From positions 1-64,000 of the forward strand of contig NSJK01000018.1 in the NCBI GenBank assembly GCA_002632325.1: a stretch of 64,000 nt of DNA, written 5' to 3'. Shown here one piece after another: positions 34,355 to 43,307 of the stretch. Source of the stretch: Lysobacterales bacterium (GTDB taxonomy: Bacteria > Pseudomonadota > Gammaproteobacteria > Xanthomonadales > Rhodanobacteraceae). Made by a program: the position numbers and the translations under genes. The notes below the pieces were generated by a model. It searched no databases. It was not told the DNA's origin and saw only the letters and a program-made list of their open reading frames with translations. Every line of letters starts with the position of its first letter. Position 1 is the stretch's first letter.

Positions 34355-34999
34355 ATGAATCAGGACGAAGAAAAGCGCAAAGCTGCGCATGCCGCGATGC
34401 GCTATGTGGAACCCGGCATGGTGGTCGGCGTTGGTACCGGCTCGACGGTCGCGCACTTCATCGATGCGCTCGCCGAGCGTCGCCACGACATCGCTGGCGC
34501 GGTATCGAGTTCGCAATGGTCGACGCAGCGCCTCAAGGAGCGCGGCATCGAAGTGCTCGACCTCAACACCACCGGCGACCTGCCGCTGTATGTCGATGGT
34601 GCCGACGAATGCGACGACCAGCGTTGCCTCATCAAAGGCGGCGGCGCCGCGCTCACGCGCGAGAAGATCGTCGCCGCTGCCGCGCGCCAATTCGTCTGCG
34701 TGATCGATGCGAGCAAGCGCGTCGAGGTGCTCGGTCGCTTTCCGCTGCCGGTCGAGGTGATTCCGATGGCGCGCAGCCTCGTCGCCCGGGCCATCGTCAA
34801 ACTCGGCGGCCAGCCCGTGTGGCGCGATGGCGTGGTCACCGACAACGGCAACTGGATCCTCGATGTGCACAACCTGCGCATCAGCCAACCAGTCGAACTC
34901 GAACGCGAACTCAATCAGATTGCCGGGGTGGTCTGCGTCGGTCTGTTCGCCGCGCGGCGTGCCGACGTGGTGCTGATCGGCGATCAGGTCATGGGGTGA
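34355..34999 (+). CDS. rpiA: Ribose-5-phosphate isomerase A
   Basis: A 214-residue cytoplasmic enzyme interconverting ribose-5-phosphate and ribulose-5-phosphate in the pentose phosphate pathway. Conserved elements are the phosphate loop [25 protein letters not shown], the catalytic Asp region [27 protein letters not shown] with the catalytic base Glu, and [11 protein letters not shown]. The length is close to E. coli RpiA (219). The start follows the EVE gene by 10 nt, so they are probably in one transcript. Confidence 0.96.
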   Translation: MNQDEEKRKAAHAAMRYVEPGMVVGVGTGSTVAHFIDALAERRHDIAGAVSSSQWSTQRLKERGIEVLDLNTTGDLPLYVDGADECDDQRCLIKGGGAALTREKIVAAAARQFVCVIDASKRVEVLGRFPLPVEVIPMARSLVARAIVKLGGQPVWRDGVVTDNGNWILDVHNLRISQPVELERELNQIAGVVCVGLFAARRADVVLIGDQVMG

Positions 35000-35054
35000 T
35001 GACCTCTGGTCGTGCGATTTCGTGTATTCCTCAAGGACGCTCTGGAATGTACCC

Positions 35055-36584
35055 ATGATCAACGCGACCACCCGACCCGGTTTTCTGGACTCGGCACCGC
35101 ACCGCCTTGGTCTGGCACTCGGCTGTGCGCTCGCCGTGTCGGCGAGCGTGCCGGCTGTAGCCGCCAATCACCCAGACAGCGACTGGATTCGCCTGCGCAA
35201 GGATCCGGCAAGGCGCTTGTTCGCGAGTCTGCCGTTGCCGCGCGCTGCGGCGCCACGCCACACGCCGGCTGCTGTGGTTGCGGTCACCAACTGCAATGAC
35301 GACGGACCCGGCAGTCTGCGCGCGGCCGTCGCCGCCGCAGCCAGCGGTGACGCCATCGACCTGCGTCAATTGCAGTGTTCCAGGATCACGCTGAGCACCG
35401 GTGCGATCGAAGTCGATCTTGACGACCTGGCCTTTCACGGCCCTGGCCGCGAGCGACTCGAAATAGACGGCGATGATCAGGATCGCCTGTTCGTCCACCC
35501 GCATGGCGGCAAACTGGGCTTCTCCGGGCTCACGCTCCACAACGGTCGCAATCGCGCCAGCGGTTTCGACGTGGCTGGTGGCGGCTGCATCGCCTCGGGC
35601 GGTTACGTCAGCCTTTCTGATTCGACCGTGCGCAACTGCTATGCGGGTGGCGAGGGCAGTTATGGCGGCGCGCTGTATGCCTATTCGCTGACGATGAGCA
35701 ACAGCACGCTCAGCGGCAATCATGCCTACGGCATCCACGATGCGGCCGGCACCGCAGCCTTCGGCGGCGCCGTCTTCACCTACGCGCTCTACCTCGCGTC
35801 AAGCACGATCAGCGGCAATCGCGCGGATCATCGCGGCCGTTCCGGATACACGAGCTATGACACCGGCGGCGCGATCGTCGCCGTGACCGGCGGCATGATC
35901 CGCGAATCGACCATCGACTCCAACACCAGTGGCGGCCGTGCCGGCGCCATCGCCAGCTTCAACCCACTCACCGTTATCAACAGCACGATTTCCGGCAATC
36001 GCGCCCAGAGCGACATCGCCGGCGGACTGTTCCTGCGCTGGCCGTCCACCCTCGAAATGGACAGCAGCACGGTGACCGCAAATCAGTCGGCGCTTGACGG
36101 CGGCGGCATCTGGCTCAATGCGCCGGGCAGCCAGATCCGCAGCAGCATCGTGTACGGCAATTCCACCGACATCGGCAACGCCGACAACATGTACGGACTG
36201 GCCGCCCCGGTCACGATCAATGGAGCCGCCAATATCTTCGGATCCAGATCTGCCTTGATCACGGTGCCGACCGATACCCTCGACGTCGATCCCTTGCTGC
36301 GACCCCTTGCCGCCAACGGCGGCCCCACACGCACGCATGCGCTGGGCACGGGCAGCCCCGCGATCGATGCCGGCAGCAATCCCGCCGCTCTGATCAACGA
36401 CCAGCGCGGCAGTGGCTTCGTGCGTGTCAACGGCAGCGCTGCCGACATCGGCGCGTTCGAAGTCCAGCCGGTCGCGCCGACGGCAACCGTCGCGGTTCCA
36501 GCCAGTTCGCGCTTGTCCATCCTGCTTGGCGCAGCGCTGCTCGCGCTGATGGGGCTGTACGCGCGCAGGCGCGCACGTCGCTGA
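35055..36584 (+). CDS. Secreted right-handed beta-helix protein with C-terminal sorting tail
   Basis: A 509-residue exported protein. A signal peptide (about 1-37, ending VPAVAA) is followed by a segment typical of polymorphic beta-helix proteins (TNCNDDGPGSLRAAV). A long series of short repeats comes next (SNSTLSGNHAYG, ASSTISGNRAD, INSTISGNRAQ, MDSSTVTANQSALDGGG), building a parallel beta-helix. The end has a hydrophobic helix and an Arg-rich tail (PASSRLSILLGAALLALMG, YARRRARR), like CTERM-type sorting signals. It is probably cell-surface anchored, and no enzymatic residues are evident. The ATG at 35055 follows GGAA. It is followed by the tandem repeat array. Confidence 0.82.
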   Translation: MINATTRPGFLDSAPHRLGLALGCALAVSASVPAVAANHPDSDWIRLRKDPARRLFASLPLPRAAAPRHTPAAVVAVTNCNDDGPGSLRAAVAAAASGDAIDLRQLQCSRITLSTGAIEVDLDDLAFHGPGRERLEIDGDDQDRLFVHPHGGKLGFSGLTLHNGRNRASGFDVAGGGCIASGGYVSLSDSTVRNCYAGGEGSYGGALYAYSLTMSNSTLSGNHAYGIHDAAGTAAFGGAVFTYALYLASSTISGNRADHRGRSGYTSYDTGGAIVAVTGGMIRESTIDSNTSGGRAGAIASFNPLTVINSTISGNRAQSDIAGGLFLRWPSTLEMDSSTVTANQSALDGGGIWLNAPGSQIRSSIVYGNSTDIGNADNMYGLAAPVTINGAANIFGSRSALITVPTDTLDVDPLLRPLAANGGPTRTHALGTGSPAIDAGSNPAALINDQRGSGFVRVNGSAADIGAFEVQPVAPTATVAVPASSRLSILLGAALLALMGLYARRRARR

Positions 36585-36600
36585 GCCATCTGCGTTGCCT

Positions 36601-37158
36601 GAGCCAGAAACGACAGACCCCGCTGGCGCGGGGTCGTGGGGATCACGTCGGGACCAGGATTGTTCGTCTCATCCCTGAGACTCCCCCTGCGCGCTGCGCG
36701 CTCCGGGGCCAGCTTCGCTTGCGCTGCGCTGTCCGGAATCGCTCCCGGCGATTCCGTCGAACCAAGGTCCGAACCGTCGTTGCCCCAGCCAGAAACGACA
36801 GACCCCGCTGGCGCGGGGTCGGCGTGATGTTGCGACTAGATCGGGGACCAGGATTGCTCGCCCCATCCATGGGGCTCACCCCTCTCGGGGCCAGCCTCCG
36901 GCTGTCCAGAATCGCTCCCGGCGATTCTGTCGAACCAAGGTCCGAACCGTCGTTGCCCCAGCCAGAAACGACAAACCCCGCTGGCGCGGGGTCGGCGTGA
37001 TGTTGCGACTAGATCGGGGACCAGGATTGCTCGCCCCATCCATGGGGCTCACCCCTCTCGGGGCCAGCCTCCGGCTGTCCAGAATCGCTCCCGGCGATTC
37101 TGTCGAACCAAGGTCCGAACCGTCGTTGCCCCAGCCAGAAACGACAAACCCCGCTGGC
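36601..37158. repeat. Tandem repeat array, period 173 nt, carrying tRNA-3'-like ends and terminator hairpins
   Basis: Two full copies start at 36783 and 36956. I can see only one base difference between them. A more diverged copy of 185 nt precedes them at about 36601, and a partial copy starts at 37129. Each unit contains GCCCCAGCCAGAAACGACA, then a hairpin ACCCCGC-tggc-GCGGGGT, then a unit-specific middle. The first part resembles the 3' end of tRNA-Gln with its CCA, on the strand opposite to the real tRNA gene. No ORF of the array looks like a protein; several in-frame stretches are low-complexity shadows. Confidence 0.75.
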
Positions 37159-37182
37159 GCGGGGTCTGTCGTTTCTGGCTGG
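37131..37182 (-). terminator. Long stem-loop at the 3' end of tRNA-Gln
   Basis: CCAGCCAGAAACGACA plus an ACCCCGC tail (37131-37154) pairs with GCGGGGTCTG and TCGTTTCTGGCTGG (37159-37182): a 24-bp stem with one mismatch (G-U in the minus-strand RNA) and a TGGC loop. It overlaps the tRNA CCA end, so it is probably the terminator of the tRNA transcript. Confidence 0.6.
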
Positions 37183-37249
37183 GGGACTAGGATTCGAACC
37201 TAGATAAACGGAGTCAGAGTCCGTTGTCCTACCGTTAGACGATCCCCCA
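37176..37249 (-). tRNA. tRNA-Gln (anticodon CTG)
   Basis: A 74-nt cloverleaf on the minus strand, including an encoded CCA. The acceptor TGGGGGA/TCCCCCA, a D-arm with ACGGTAGGACA, the anticodon stem CGGA/TCCG closing CTCTGAC with anticodon CTG, and a T-arm with GGTTCGAATCC are all present. As in E. coli tRNA-Gln, position 1 is T. It reads CAG codons. It lies downstream of rpsI on the same strand and is followed at once by the long stem-loop. Confidence 0.95.
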
Positions 37250-37303
37250 AGGAATCGACCAGCACCGGGCTCGGGCAAAGCCGAGTCTGCGGTGGTGCCG
37301 GCG

Positions 37304-37696
37304 TCAGCGCTTGGAGTACTGGGTGGCGCGGCGGGCCTTGTGCAGACCGACCTTCTTGCGCTCGACCTCACGCGCGTCGCGCGTCATGAAACCGGCCTTG
37401 CGCAGCGGCGCCTTGAGCGCTTCGTCGTACTCGACCAGCGCGCGGGCGATGCCGAGGCGGATCGCACCGGCCTGACCGGTCATGCCGCCGCCTTCGACCG
37501 TGACGAGCACGTCGAACTTGTCCTGACTCTGGGTCAGCTCAAGCGGCTGGCGCACGATCATGCGCGAAGTCTGACGACCGAAGAAATCGTCGAGCGACTT
37601 GCCGTTGACCGTGATCGCGCCGCTGCCCTTGCGCAGGAACACGCGTGCTGCGGAGGACTTGCGACGACCGGTGCCGTAGTTCTGCTGGATTGCCAT
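37304..37696 (-). CDS. rpsI: 30S ribosomal protein S9
   Basis: A 130-residue ribosomal protein whose C-terminal tail reaches the decoding centre. It shows [42 protein letters not shown] and the basic end [15 protein letters not shown]. It is the second gene after rplM (65-nt gap) and is followed by tRNA-Gln, the usual order. Confidence 0.98.
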   Translation of the reverse strand: MAIQQNYGTGRRKSSAARVFLRKGSGAITVNGKSLDDFFGRQTSRMIVRQPLELTQSQDKFDVLVTVEGGGMTGQAGAIRLGIARALVEYDEALKAPLRKAGFMTRDAREVERKKVGLHKARRATQYSKR

Positions 37697-37760
37697 GTCA
37701 GTGTCTGCTGTTTATTGAAGTGTCCGTGCCCGCGCTGCGGGCACTGGCGAAAAAATCTGC

Positions 37761-38195
37761 TCAGGCCTTGATGTCGAGCGTCTGCGGCTGCTGGGCAGCG
37801 TGCGGATGATTCGGGCCGGCATAAACCTTGAGCTTGCGATACATCGCGCGGCCCAGCGGGTTCTTGGGCAGCATGCCCTTGACGCCGATCTCGATCACGC
37901 GCTCGGGGTGACGCGCGAGCATGTCCTTGAGCGGAGTGGTCTTGAGATTGCCGATGTAGCCGGTGAAGCGATGGTAATTCTTGTCATCGAGCTTCTTGCC
38001 GGTGACGGCGATCTTCTCCGCATTGATCACGACCAGATAGTCACCGGTATCGACATGCGGGGTGTAGACCGTCTTGTGCTTGCCGCGCAGGCGATGCGCC
38101 AGTTCGGTACACAGACGACCAAGCGTCTTGCCACTGGCGTCAACCAGGTACCAATCGCGTTTGACGTCATCTGCCTTGGCGCTGATCGTGTTCAT
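37761..38195 (-). CDS. rplM: 50S ribosomal protein L13
   Basis: A 144-residue ribosomal protein. Conserved parts include [52 protein letters not shown] and [23 protein letters not shown]. The ATG at 38195 gives the N-terminus expected for Xanthomonadales L13. It heads the rplM-rpsI operon. Confidence 0.98.
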   Translation of the reverse strand: MNTISAKADDVKRDWYLVDASGKTLGRLCTELAHRLRGKHKTVYTPHVDTGDYLVVINAEKIAVTGKKLDDKNYHRFTGYIGNLKTTPLKDMLARHPERVIEIGVKGMLPKNPLGRAMYRKLKVYAGPNHPHAAQQPQTLDIKA

Positions 38196-38251
38196 ATCCG
38201 TAGTACTCTGCTGGGCCCGGGACAACCGGGCACTCAAAATGAGGGCGCGGG

Positions 38252-38280
38252 AGGATAGCCGAAGCATCCAGCCACCGCAA
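38252..38280 (-). promoter_or_regulatory. Promoter candidate for rplM-rpsI
   Basis: On the minus strand TTGCGG (38275-38280), a 17-nt spacer and TATCCT (38252-38257) lie 57 nt upstream of the rplM ATG. This is a reasonable sigma70 match with optimal spacing. Confidence 0.45.
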
Positions 38281-38403
38281 CCTGCGAACGGTGCGTTGTG
38301 AACCGCGGATGATAGCACGAATGAAGCGTTTGCCCATGCCTCGGCTGGCCAGAAATTCCGGAACCGGGTCAACCCCGATCGAATCCGCGGAGAGAACCGC
38401 GCC

Positions 38404-39048
38404 ATGATCCGACGTCGCTATTGCGCACTGGACCGGATCCTGATCGAAGGCGAGCGGGCGCTGGAGGCGATCTTCGTGGCTTCGCCATCCACGCGCGAGC
38501 CATCGCCGGCCGCCGCGATCGCCGACCCGCCGTTCGGGGACGCCGAGCGGCGCCATGCCGCCGGTTTGATGCGCATCAACCACGTCGGCGAGGTCTGCGC
38601 GCAGGCGCTGTATTTCGGTCAGGCCAGCGTCGCGCGTGATACGGACCTGCGCAGCCACTTGCTCGAAGCCGCGGCCGAGGAGAACGACCATCTGGGCTGG
38701 TGCGGCCAGCGCCTGCATGAACTGGGCAGTCGCCCGAGCCTGTTCAATCCCTTCTGGTATGCGGGCGCTTGGTTGATCGGCGCTGGCGCGGGCCTGGTCG
38801 GCGACCGTCTGAGCCTGGGTTTCGTGGTCGAGACCGAGCGCCAGGTCGAGGCCCATCTGGGCGAGCACCTGCAACTTCTGCCGCCCGGAGACCTGCGCAG
38901 CCGCGCGATACTCACGCGCATGCAGGCCGACGAGGCGCGTCACGCGCAGGCAGCGCGTGCGAAAGGCGCCACCGAATTGCCGCCGCCGCTGCCCGCGCTC
39001 ATGCGTCTGGCCTCGGCGTTCATGAAGAAGGTGGCCTACCGCCTTTGA
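38404..39048 (+). CDS. coq7: 2-nonaprenyl-3-methyl-6-methoxy-1,4-benzoquinol hydroxylase (Coq7)
   Basis: A 214-residue membrane-associated di-iron enzyme that makes a late hydroxylation of the ubiquinone ring. The ligands are seen in [44 protein letters not shown] and [12 protein letters not shown]. It diverges from rplM by 208 nt, the standard neighbourhood in Xanthomonadales. The window's ubiE works in the same pathway. Confidence 0.95.
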   Translation: MIRRRYCALDRILIEGERALEAIFVASPSTREPSPAAAIADPPFGDAERRHAAGLMRINHVGEVCAQALYFGQASVARDTDLRSHLLEAAAEENDHLGWCGQRLHELGSRPSLFNPFWYAGAWLIGAGAGLVGDRLSLGFVVETERQVEAHLGEHLQLLPPGDLRSRAILTRMQADEARHAQAARAKGATELPPPLPALMRLASAFMKKVAYRL

Positions 39049-39086
39049 GCGGGGTCACGCGGCGTCTGCTGCAGCAACCCGCCTTC

Positions 39087-39881
39087 TCAGGTCAGGTTGC
39101 GGCCGTGGAACAGCTCTTCGATCTCGCGTCGCAGCAGTTGCTCGATGCGCTGGCGATCCTTGAATGAAAGATCGTCGGCGTGCGCCTCGAACAGGTAGGT
39201 GTCGAGATCGAATTCCTTCACGTGCATCTTGGTGTGGAACATGTTTTCCTGATACACGTTGACGTCGAACATCTCGTACTTCTGGCGGATGTGCTTGGCC
39301 AGATAGTCCTGGATCGAATTGATCTTGTGGTCGATGTAATGCTTGCGCCCCTTCACGTCGCGGGTGAAGCCGCGCACGCGATAGTCCATCGTCACGATGT
39401 CCGACTCGAAACTGTCGATCAGGTAATTGAGGGCCTTGAGCGGTGAAATCACCCCGCAGGTGGCCACGTCGATATCGGCGCGAAAGGTCGCGATGCCGTT
39501 GTGCGGATGCGTTTCCGGGTAGGTGTGGACGGTGATGTGGCTCTTGTCCAGATGCGCGACCACGGCATCGGAAATCATGTCCTTGCCGAGCTTTTCGACG
39601 ATCGGGTGCTCGGAAATCAGGATCGTCACCGAGGCGCCCTGCGGGTCATAGTCCTGACGCGCGACATTGAGGATGTTGGCGCCAATGATCTCGGCCACAT
39701 CCGACAGGATCTGGGTCAGGCGATCGGCGTCGTACTGCTCGTCGATGTACTCGATGTAGCGCCCGCGCTGCTGCTCCGACACCGCATAGCAGATGTCGTA
39801 GATATTGAAGCTCAGGGCCTTGGTGAGATTGTTGAAGCCCTGCAGCTGCAGGCGGGGAATCGGCTTGACCACGGCGCGCAC
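39087..39881 (-). CDS. speD: S-adenosylmethionine decarboxylase proenzyme
   Basis: A 264-residue proenzyme, equal in length to E. coli SpeD. It cleaves itself between Lys113 and Ser114 ([16 protein letters not shown]) to form the pyruvoyl cofactor. It supplies decarboxylated SAM for spermidine synthesis in the cytoplasm. Other matches are [61 protein letters not shown] and [14 protein letters not shown]. It converges on coq7 and diverges from clp, as in related genomes. Confidence 0.97.
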   Translation of the reverse strand: MRAVVKPIPRLQLQGFNNLTKALSFNIYDICYAVSEQQRGRYIEYIDEQYDADRLTQILSDVAEIIGANILNVARQDYDPQGASVTILISEHPIVEKLGKDMISDAVVAHLDKSHITVHTYPETHPHNGIATFRADIDVATCGVISPLKALNYLIDSFESDIVTMDYRVRGFTRDVKGRKHYIDHKINSIQDYLAKHIRQKYEMFDVNVYQENMFHTKMHVKEFDLDTYLFEAHADDLSFKDRQRIEQLLRREIEELFHGRNLT

Positions 39882-39986
39882 CTCGTCAACGAAAGCAACC
39901 GGCCTGGATCCCGGGGGCGCGGATTATGGGCCATGCGTGCCCGCGATGAAACCGCCGAGCATGCCGGCATTGTGCCGGCAATGCTG

Positions 39987-40014
39987 TTACCGCCTTGGCA
40001 ATTTGCAATACTAT
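39987..40014 (+). promoter_or_regulatory. Weak promoter candidate for clp
   Basis: TTACCG (39987-39992), a 16-nt spacer and TACTAT (40009-40014), about 90 nt before clp. Only 3/6 and 4/6 matches; listed because the stretch is locally AT-rich. Confidence 0.25.
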
Positions 40015-40103
40015 GAGCCACTTGGCCGTGGCGGGCACGCGAGGCACGAGGTGCCCGGGTGTGCCGCATCGGCTTCATGCGCTCGCAACGCGAAGGGGTC
40101 TGC

Positions 40104-40817
40104 GTGGAATCCCAAACCAAGATCGCCGATTTCCGCTACAACCTGCAGCGCGAGGTCAACCGCGTGCAGGCGCCGGAAATGCTCGTGCCCGACCGCGCCG
40201 CGATGGAGCGCTTCCTCAGCGCCTGCCACCGCCGTCGCTATCCGAGCAAGACCGCGATCATCCGTCCCGGCGATTCGGCCAACATCCTCTATTACGTCAT
40301 CGATGGCTCGTTGACGGTGTCCTCCGAAGATGAGGAAGGCAACGAGCTGATCCTTGCCTATCTCAACCGTGGCGAATTCATCGGTGAAATGGGCCTGTTC
40401 GTGGAAACCCCGCGGCGCGAGGTGATGGTGCGCACGCGTACGCCTTGCGAACTGTCGGAAATCAGCTACGAACGCCTGTTCGCACTGTTCGAGGGGCCGC
40501 TGCGCGAGGAATGCCCCAAGGTGTTGTTCGCGATCGGCTCGCAGCTCACCAACCGTTTGCTGCATACCTCGCGCAAGGTCAGCCGGCTCGCCTTCATGGA
40601 CGTGACCGGCCGCGTCGCCAAGACCCTGCTCGACCTCATCGACGAGCCCGACGCAATGAGCCATCCGCGCGGCAAGCAGATCCGCATCTCGCGTCAGGAA
40701 ATCAGCCGCATCGTCGGCTGCTCGCGCGAAATGGTCGGGCGCGTGCTCAAGCAGCTCGAGGAGCAGGGCATGATCAACGTCAGCGGCAAGACCATCGTCG
40801 TGCTCGGCTCGCGCTGA
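40104..40817 (+). CDS. clp: Clp-type CRP/FNR-family regulator
   Basis: A cyclic-nucleotide-binding transcription factor, 237 residues from the GTG at 40104, which has AAGGGG at good spacing (an ATG at 40077 is the alternative). The N-terminal cNMP-binding fold has FRPGDS-like IIRPGDSANILYYVIDGS and RGEFIGEMGLFVETPRREVMVRTRT; the C-terminal helix-turn-helix reads RISRQEISRIVGCSREMVGRVLKQL. In Xanthomonas, Clp binds c-di-GMP, which reduces DNA binding, and controls virulence and extracellular enzymes. Its presence beside several GGDEF proteins makes c-di-GMP control plausible here. It diverges from speD. Confidence 0.93.
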   Translation: MESQTKIADFRYNLQREVNRVQAPEMLVPDRAAMERFLSACHRRRYPSKTAIIRPGDSANILYYVIDGSLTVSSEDEEGNELILAYLNRGEFIGEMGLFVETPRREVMVRTRTPCELSEISYERLFALFEGPLREECPKVLFAIGSQLTNRLLHTSRKVSRLAFMDVTGRVAKTLLDLIDEPDAMSHPRGKQIRISRQEISRIVGCSREMVGRVLKQLEEQGMINVSGKTIVVLGSR

Positions 40818-40870
40818 GCGCAGAGCAAGGCCCGCAGCCCAGGCTGGCGCTGGCGGGATTCCGGCACCCC

Positions 40871-41563
40871 ATGAGTCGCAATCTGCCCGCCCGCGGCACA
40901 GGCGATCAGGACAAGGCCCGTTCCGACGAGCGCATCGTGCGCGCGATCCTCGACCTTGCCGGGCGCATACCCCCGACGGACAGAGTCGCCAGTGACGAAC
41001 CGGCGCAAAGAGCCCGTGCGATCGCGGTGGTCGCCCAGCGCAAGGCCGCACTCGCCGCCAGCACGCTGGCGCTGCCGCCCGGCGCACTGGGCTGGCTGAC
41101 GATCCTTCCCGAGCTGTCGGCGATCTGGCGCATCCAGCGCCAGATGGTCGCCGACATTGCCGGCGTCTACGGCGTGAGCGCGGAGCTGACCCGCTCGCAC
41201 ATGCTCTACTGCCTGTTCCGCCATGCTGCCGCACAGGCGCTGCGCGATTTCGCCGTGCAGGTCGGGGCGCGACTTCTGATTCAGGACATCCCGCTGCGCG
41301 CGCTCGAACGCGCGGCCGCACGCATCGGCGTGAGTCTGTCGCAGCGACTGGCCGCGCGCAGCCTTTCGCGCTGGTTGCCGGTGGCTGGCGCAGTCGGCGT
41401 CGGCGCCTATGCCTGGTATGACACCGCCCAGGTCGCGCGTACCGCCACGGCATTGTTCGCGGGCGCACCCCCGCCCGACACGCGGCGCGCACGCCGCCTC
41501 AAACGCGGTGAGCAATCCGTCACCAGCCCGGAAACGCCTCAAGCTGACAGCTCAAGTGATTGA
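40871..41563 (+). CDS. EcsC-family protein
   Basis: A 230-residue protein. The central part (PGALGWLTILPELSAIWRIQRQMVADIAGVYG) is the characteristic EcsC box, followed by a hydrophobic helix (about 180-200, WLPVAGAVGVGAYAWYDTA). The family is named after a Bacillus protein of unclear activity. The basic C-terminal tail (RRARRLKRGEQ) is probably cytoplasmic. The ATG at 40871 begins 53 nt after clp. Confidence 0.75.
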   Translation: MSRNLPARGTGDQDKARSDERIVRAILDLAGRIPPTDRVASDEPAQRARAIAVVAQRKAALAASTLALPPGALGWLTILPELSAIWRIQRQMVADIAGVYGVSAELTRSHMLYCLFRHAAAQALRDFAVQVGARLLIQDIPLRALERAAARIGVSLSQRLAARSLSRWLPVAGAVGVGAYAWYDTAQVARTATALFAGAPPPDTRRARRLKRGEQSVTSPETPQADSSSD

Positions 41564-41651
41564 TTCCATGGCATTTGCAACTATTTCTGCTCACGTCTGC
41601 GATCCCTGCTCGATTAACGGCAAGCCAAGGTCGGCCTGTTAAAGTAGCTCC

Positions 41652-43253
41652 ATGTATCTTGAGCATTACGGGCTGCGCGAGGCACCGTTCTCGATCACGC
41701 CCGACCCGCGCTACGTCTTTCTTTCCGATCGCCATCGGGACGCGCTCGCGCATCTGCTCTACGGCATCGGCAAGGGCGGCAGCGGCGGCTTCGTGCAACT
41801 GACCGGCGAGGTCGGCACCGGCAAGACCACCCTGTGCCGGCTGTTGCTCGAGCAACTGCCCGAGAACACCTGCGTCGCCCTCGTGCTCAATCCAAAACTC
41901 TCGCCGGTCGAGCTGGTCGAGACCGTGTGCGAGGAGCTCAAGCTCGACATCGAAGGCAAGCGCGGCAGCCTCAAGGCGCTCACCGACACGCTCAACGTTT
42001 TTCTTCTCGACGCCTACGCGCAGGGCCTGCGCGTGGTGCTGATCATCGACGAGGCGCAGAACCTGTCGACCGAATCGCTCGAACAGGTGCGACTGCTCAC
42101 CAATCTGGAAACCCCGACGCAGAAGCTGCTGCAGATCATCCTGCTCGGCCAGCCCGAGCTGCGCGAATTGCTGGAAAAGCCCGAACTGCGCCAGCTCGCC
42201 CAGCGCATCACCGCGCGCTATCACCTCACGCCGCTCGATGGCGCCGAGACCGAAGCCTATGTGCGCCATCGCATGGCGGTGGCAGGCTGCACGCGCCAGC
42301 CATTCACGCGGCTGGGCATCAAGGCCTTGTTCCGCCGCTCGGGTGGGGTGCCGCGCCTGATCAACATCATCGCCGACCGCGCGCTGATGGCTGGTTACGC
42401 GCGCGAGCAGGACAGTCTGGGTGAACGTCTGGTCGATCGCGCCGCCGACGAAACCCTGCCCGGACACGCGCGCTACTGGTTGCGCCGTTACGGCAGCTGG
42501 GCCGCACTCATCGTGATCGCGCTGGCCGCTGCGGCCGGCAGCTGGGCCTGGCAGCATCGCGCGCCGCCGCCGACCGCCTTCGTCGCCGAACCCAAGCTCG
42601 CCTCGTCCGCTGCGACGACCGACGATGGCGAGGACGAACGCCTGCGCAGCGCGCTGGCGGCGACACCCGACACCGCCCTGATCGCCTACACCCAGTTGCT
42701 CGCGCGCTGGCATGTGGATGCCGAACAAGTCTCGGTGCGCGATGCCGCGCGTTGCCCGGCCTTGGTCGCTCCGGGCCTGGCCTGCCTGCGCGGCCGCGCC
42801 TCGCTCGACCAGCTCGCACGCTTTGATCGCCCGCTGCTGCTCATGCTCGGCAAGGCACCCCACGAGATGCCCGTGGTGCTGCTCGGCGTGGGCAAGGAAC
42901 GGGTGCGCATCGACCTCGCCGGCCAGCGCTTCGACCCGACTCGTGCCGCACTGGAAAGCGTCTGGGACGGTGATTTCAGCGTGCTCTGGCGCGTCCCCGT
43001 CAACATGCCGGCGCGACTGGATCGCGGCGCGAGCGGCACGGGCGTGGCCTGGACGCTCGATCATCTCAAGAGCTTCGACGGCGGTGATGGCGCCAGCCCC
43101 GGCGCGACTTTCGATGCAGCGATGCAGGCGCGTGTGGAAAAGCTCCAACAGGCCTATGGCATTCGCGCCGATGGCATCATCGGTCCCGAAACCCTGTTCG
43201 CGCTGTCGGCACTCGATGACGATGGGCCGCATCTGTCGCGGACGATGGACTGA
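41652..43253 (+). CDS. ExeA-like AAA ATPase with peptidoglycan-binding domain
   Basis: A 533-residue inner-membrane protein. The cytoplasmic ATPase (about 1-265) has Walker A GEVGTGKTTLCRLL, Walker B VVLIIDEAQNL and the sensor region GQPELRELLEKPELRQLAQRI. A membrane helix (about 280-298) leads to a periplasmic part ending in a peptidoglycan-binding repeat (ARVEKLQQAYGIRADGIIGPETLFAL). ExeA with ExeB (GspB) helps to place the type II secretion secretin through peptidoglycan. The next gene encodes the GspB partner, but no other secretion genes are in this window. Confidence 0.9.
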   Translation: MYLEHYGLREAPFSITPDPRYVFLSDRHRDALAHLLYGIGKGGSGGFVQLTGEVGTGKTTLCRLLLEQLPENTCVALVLNPKLSPVELVETVCEELKLDIEGKRGSLKALTDTLNVFLLDAYAQGLRVVLIIDEAQNLSTESLEQVRLLTNLETPTQKLLQIILLGQPELRELLEKPELRQLAQRITARYHLTPLDGAETEAYVRHRMAVAGCTRQPFTRLGIKALFRRSGGVPRLINIIADRALMAGYAREQDSLGERLVDRAADETLPGHARYWLRRYGSWAALIVIALAAAAGSWAWQHRAPPPTAFVAEPKLASSAATTDDGEDERLRSALAATPDTALIAYTQLLARWHVDAEQVSVRDAARCPALVAPGLACLRGRASLDQLARFDRPLLLMLGKAPHEMPVVLLGVGKERVRIDLAGQRFDPTRAALESVWDGDFSVLWRVPVNMPARLDRGASGTGVAWTLDHLKSFDGGDGASPGATFDAAMQARVEKLQQAYGIRADGIIGPETLFALSALDDDGPHLSRTMD

Positions 43254-43307
43254 ACTTCTCTTGCCGGTGCGCCACTGAGGTTGCGCCGCACCTGACCCGG
43301 ATTGCGC

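Noticed and set aside
36601..37158. CRISPR array
   Set aside because: The repeats are 173 nt long and directly adjacent, with no short repeats or unique spacers and no cas genes.
36636..37203. Several small open frames in the tandem repeats
   Set aside because: They repeat with the array, have no ribosome site or family, and arise from lack of stops in GC-rich repeats.
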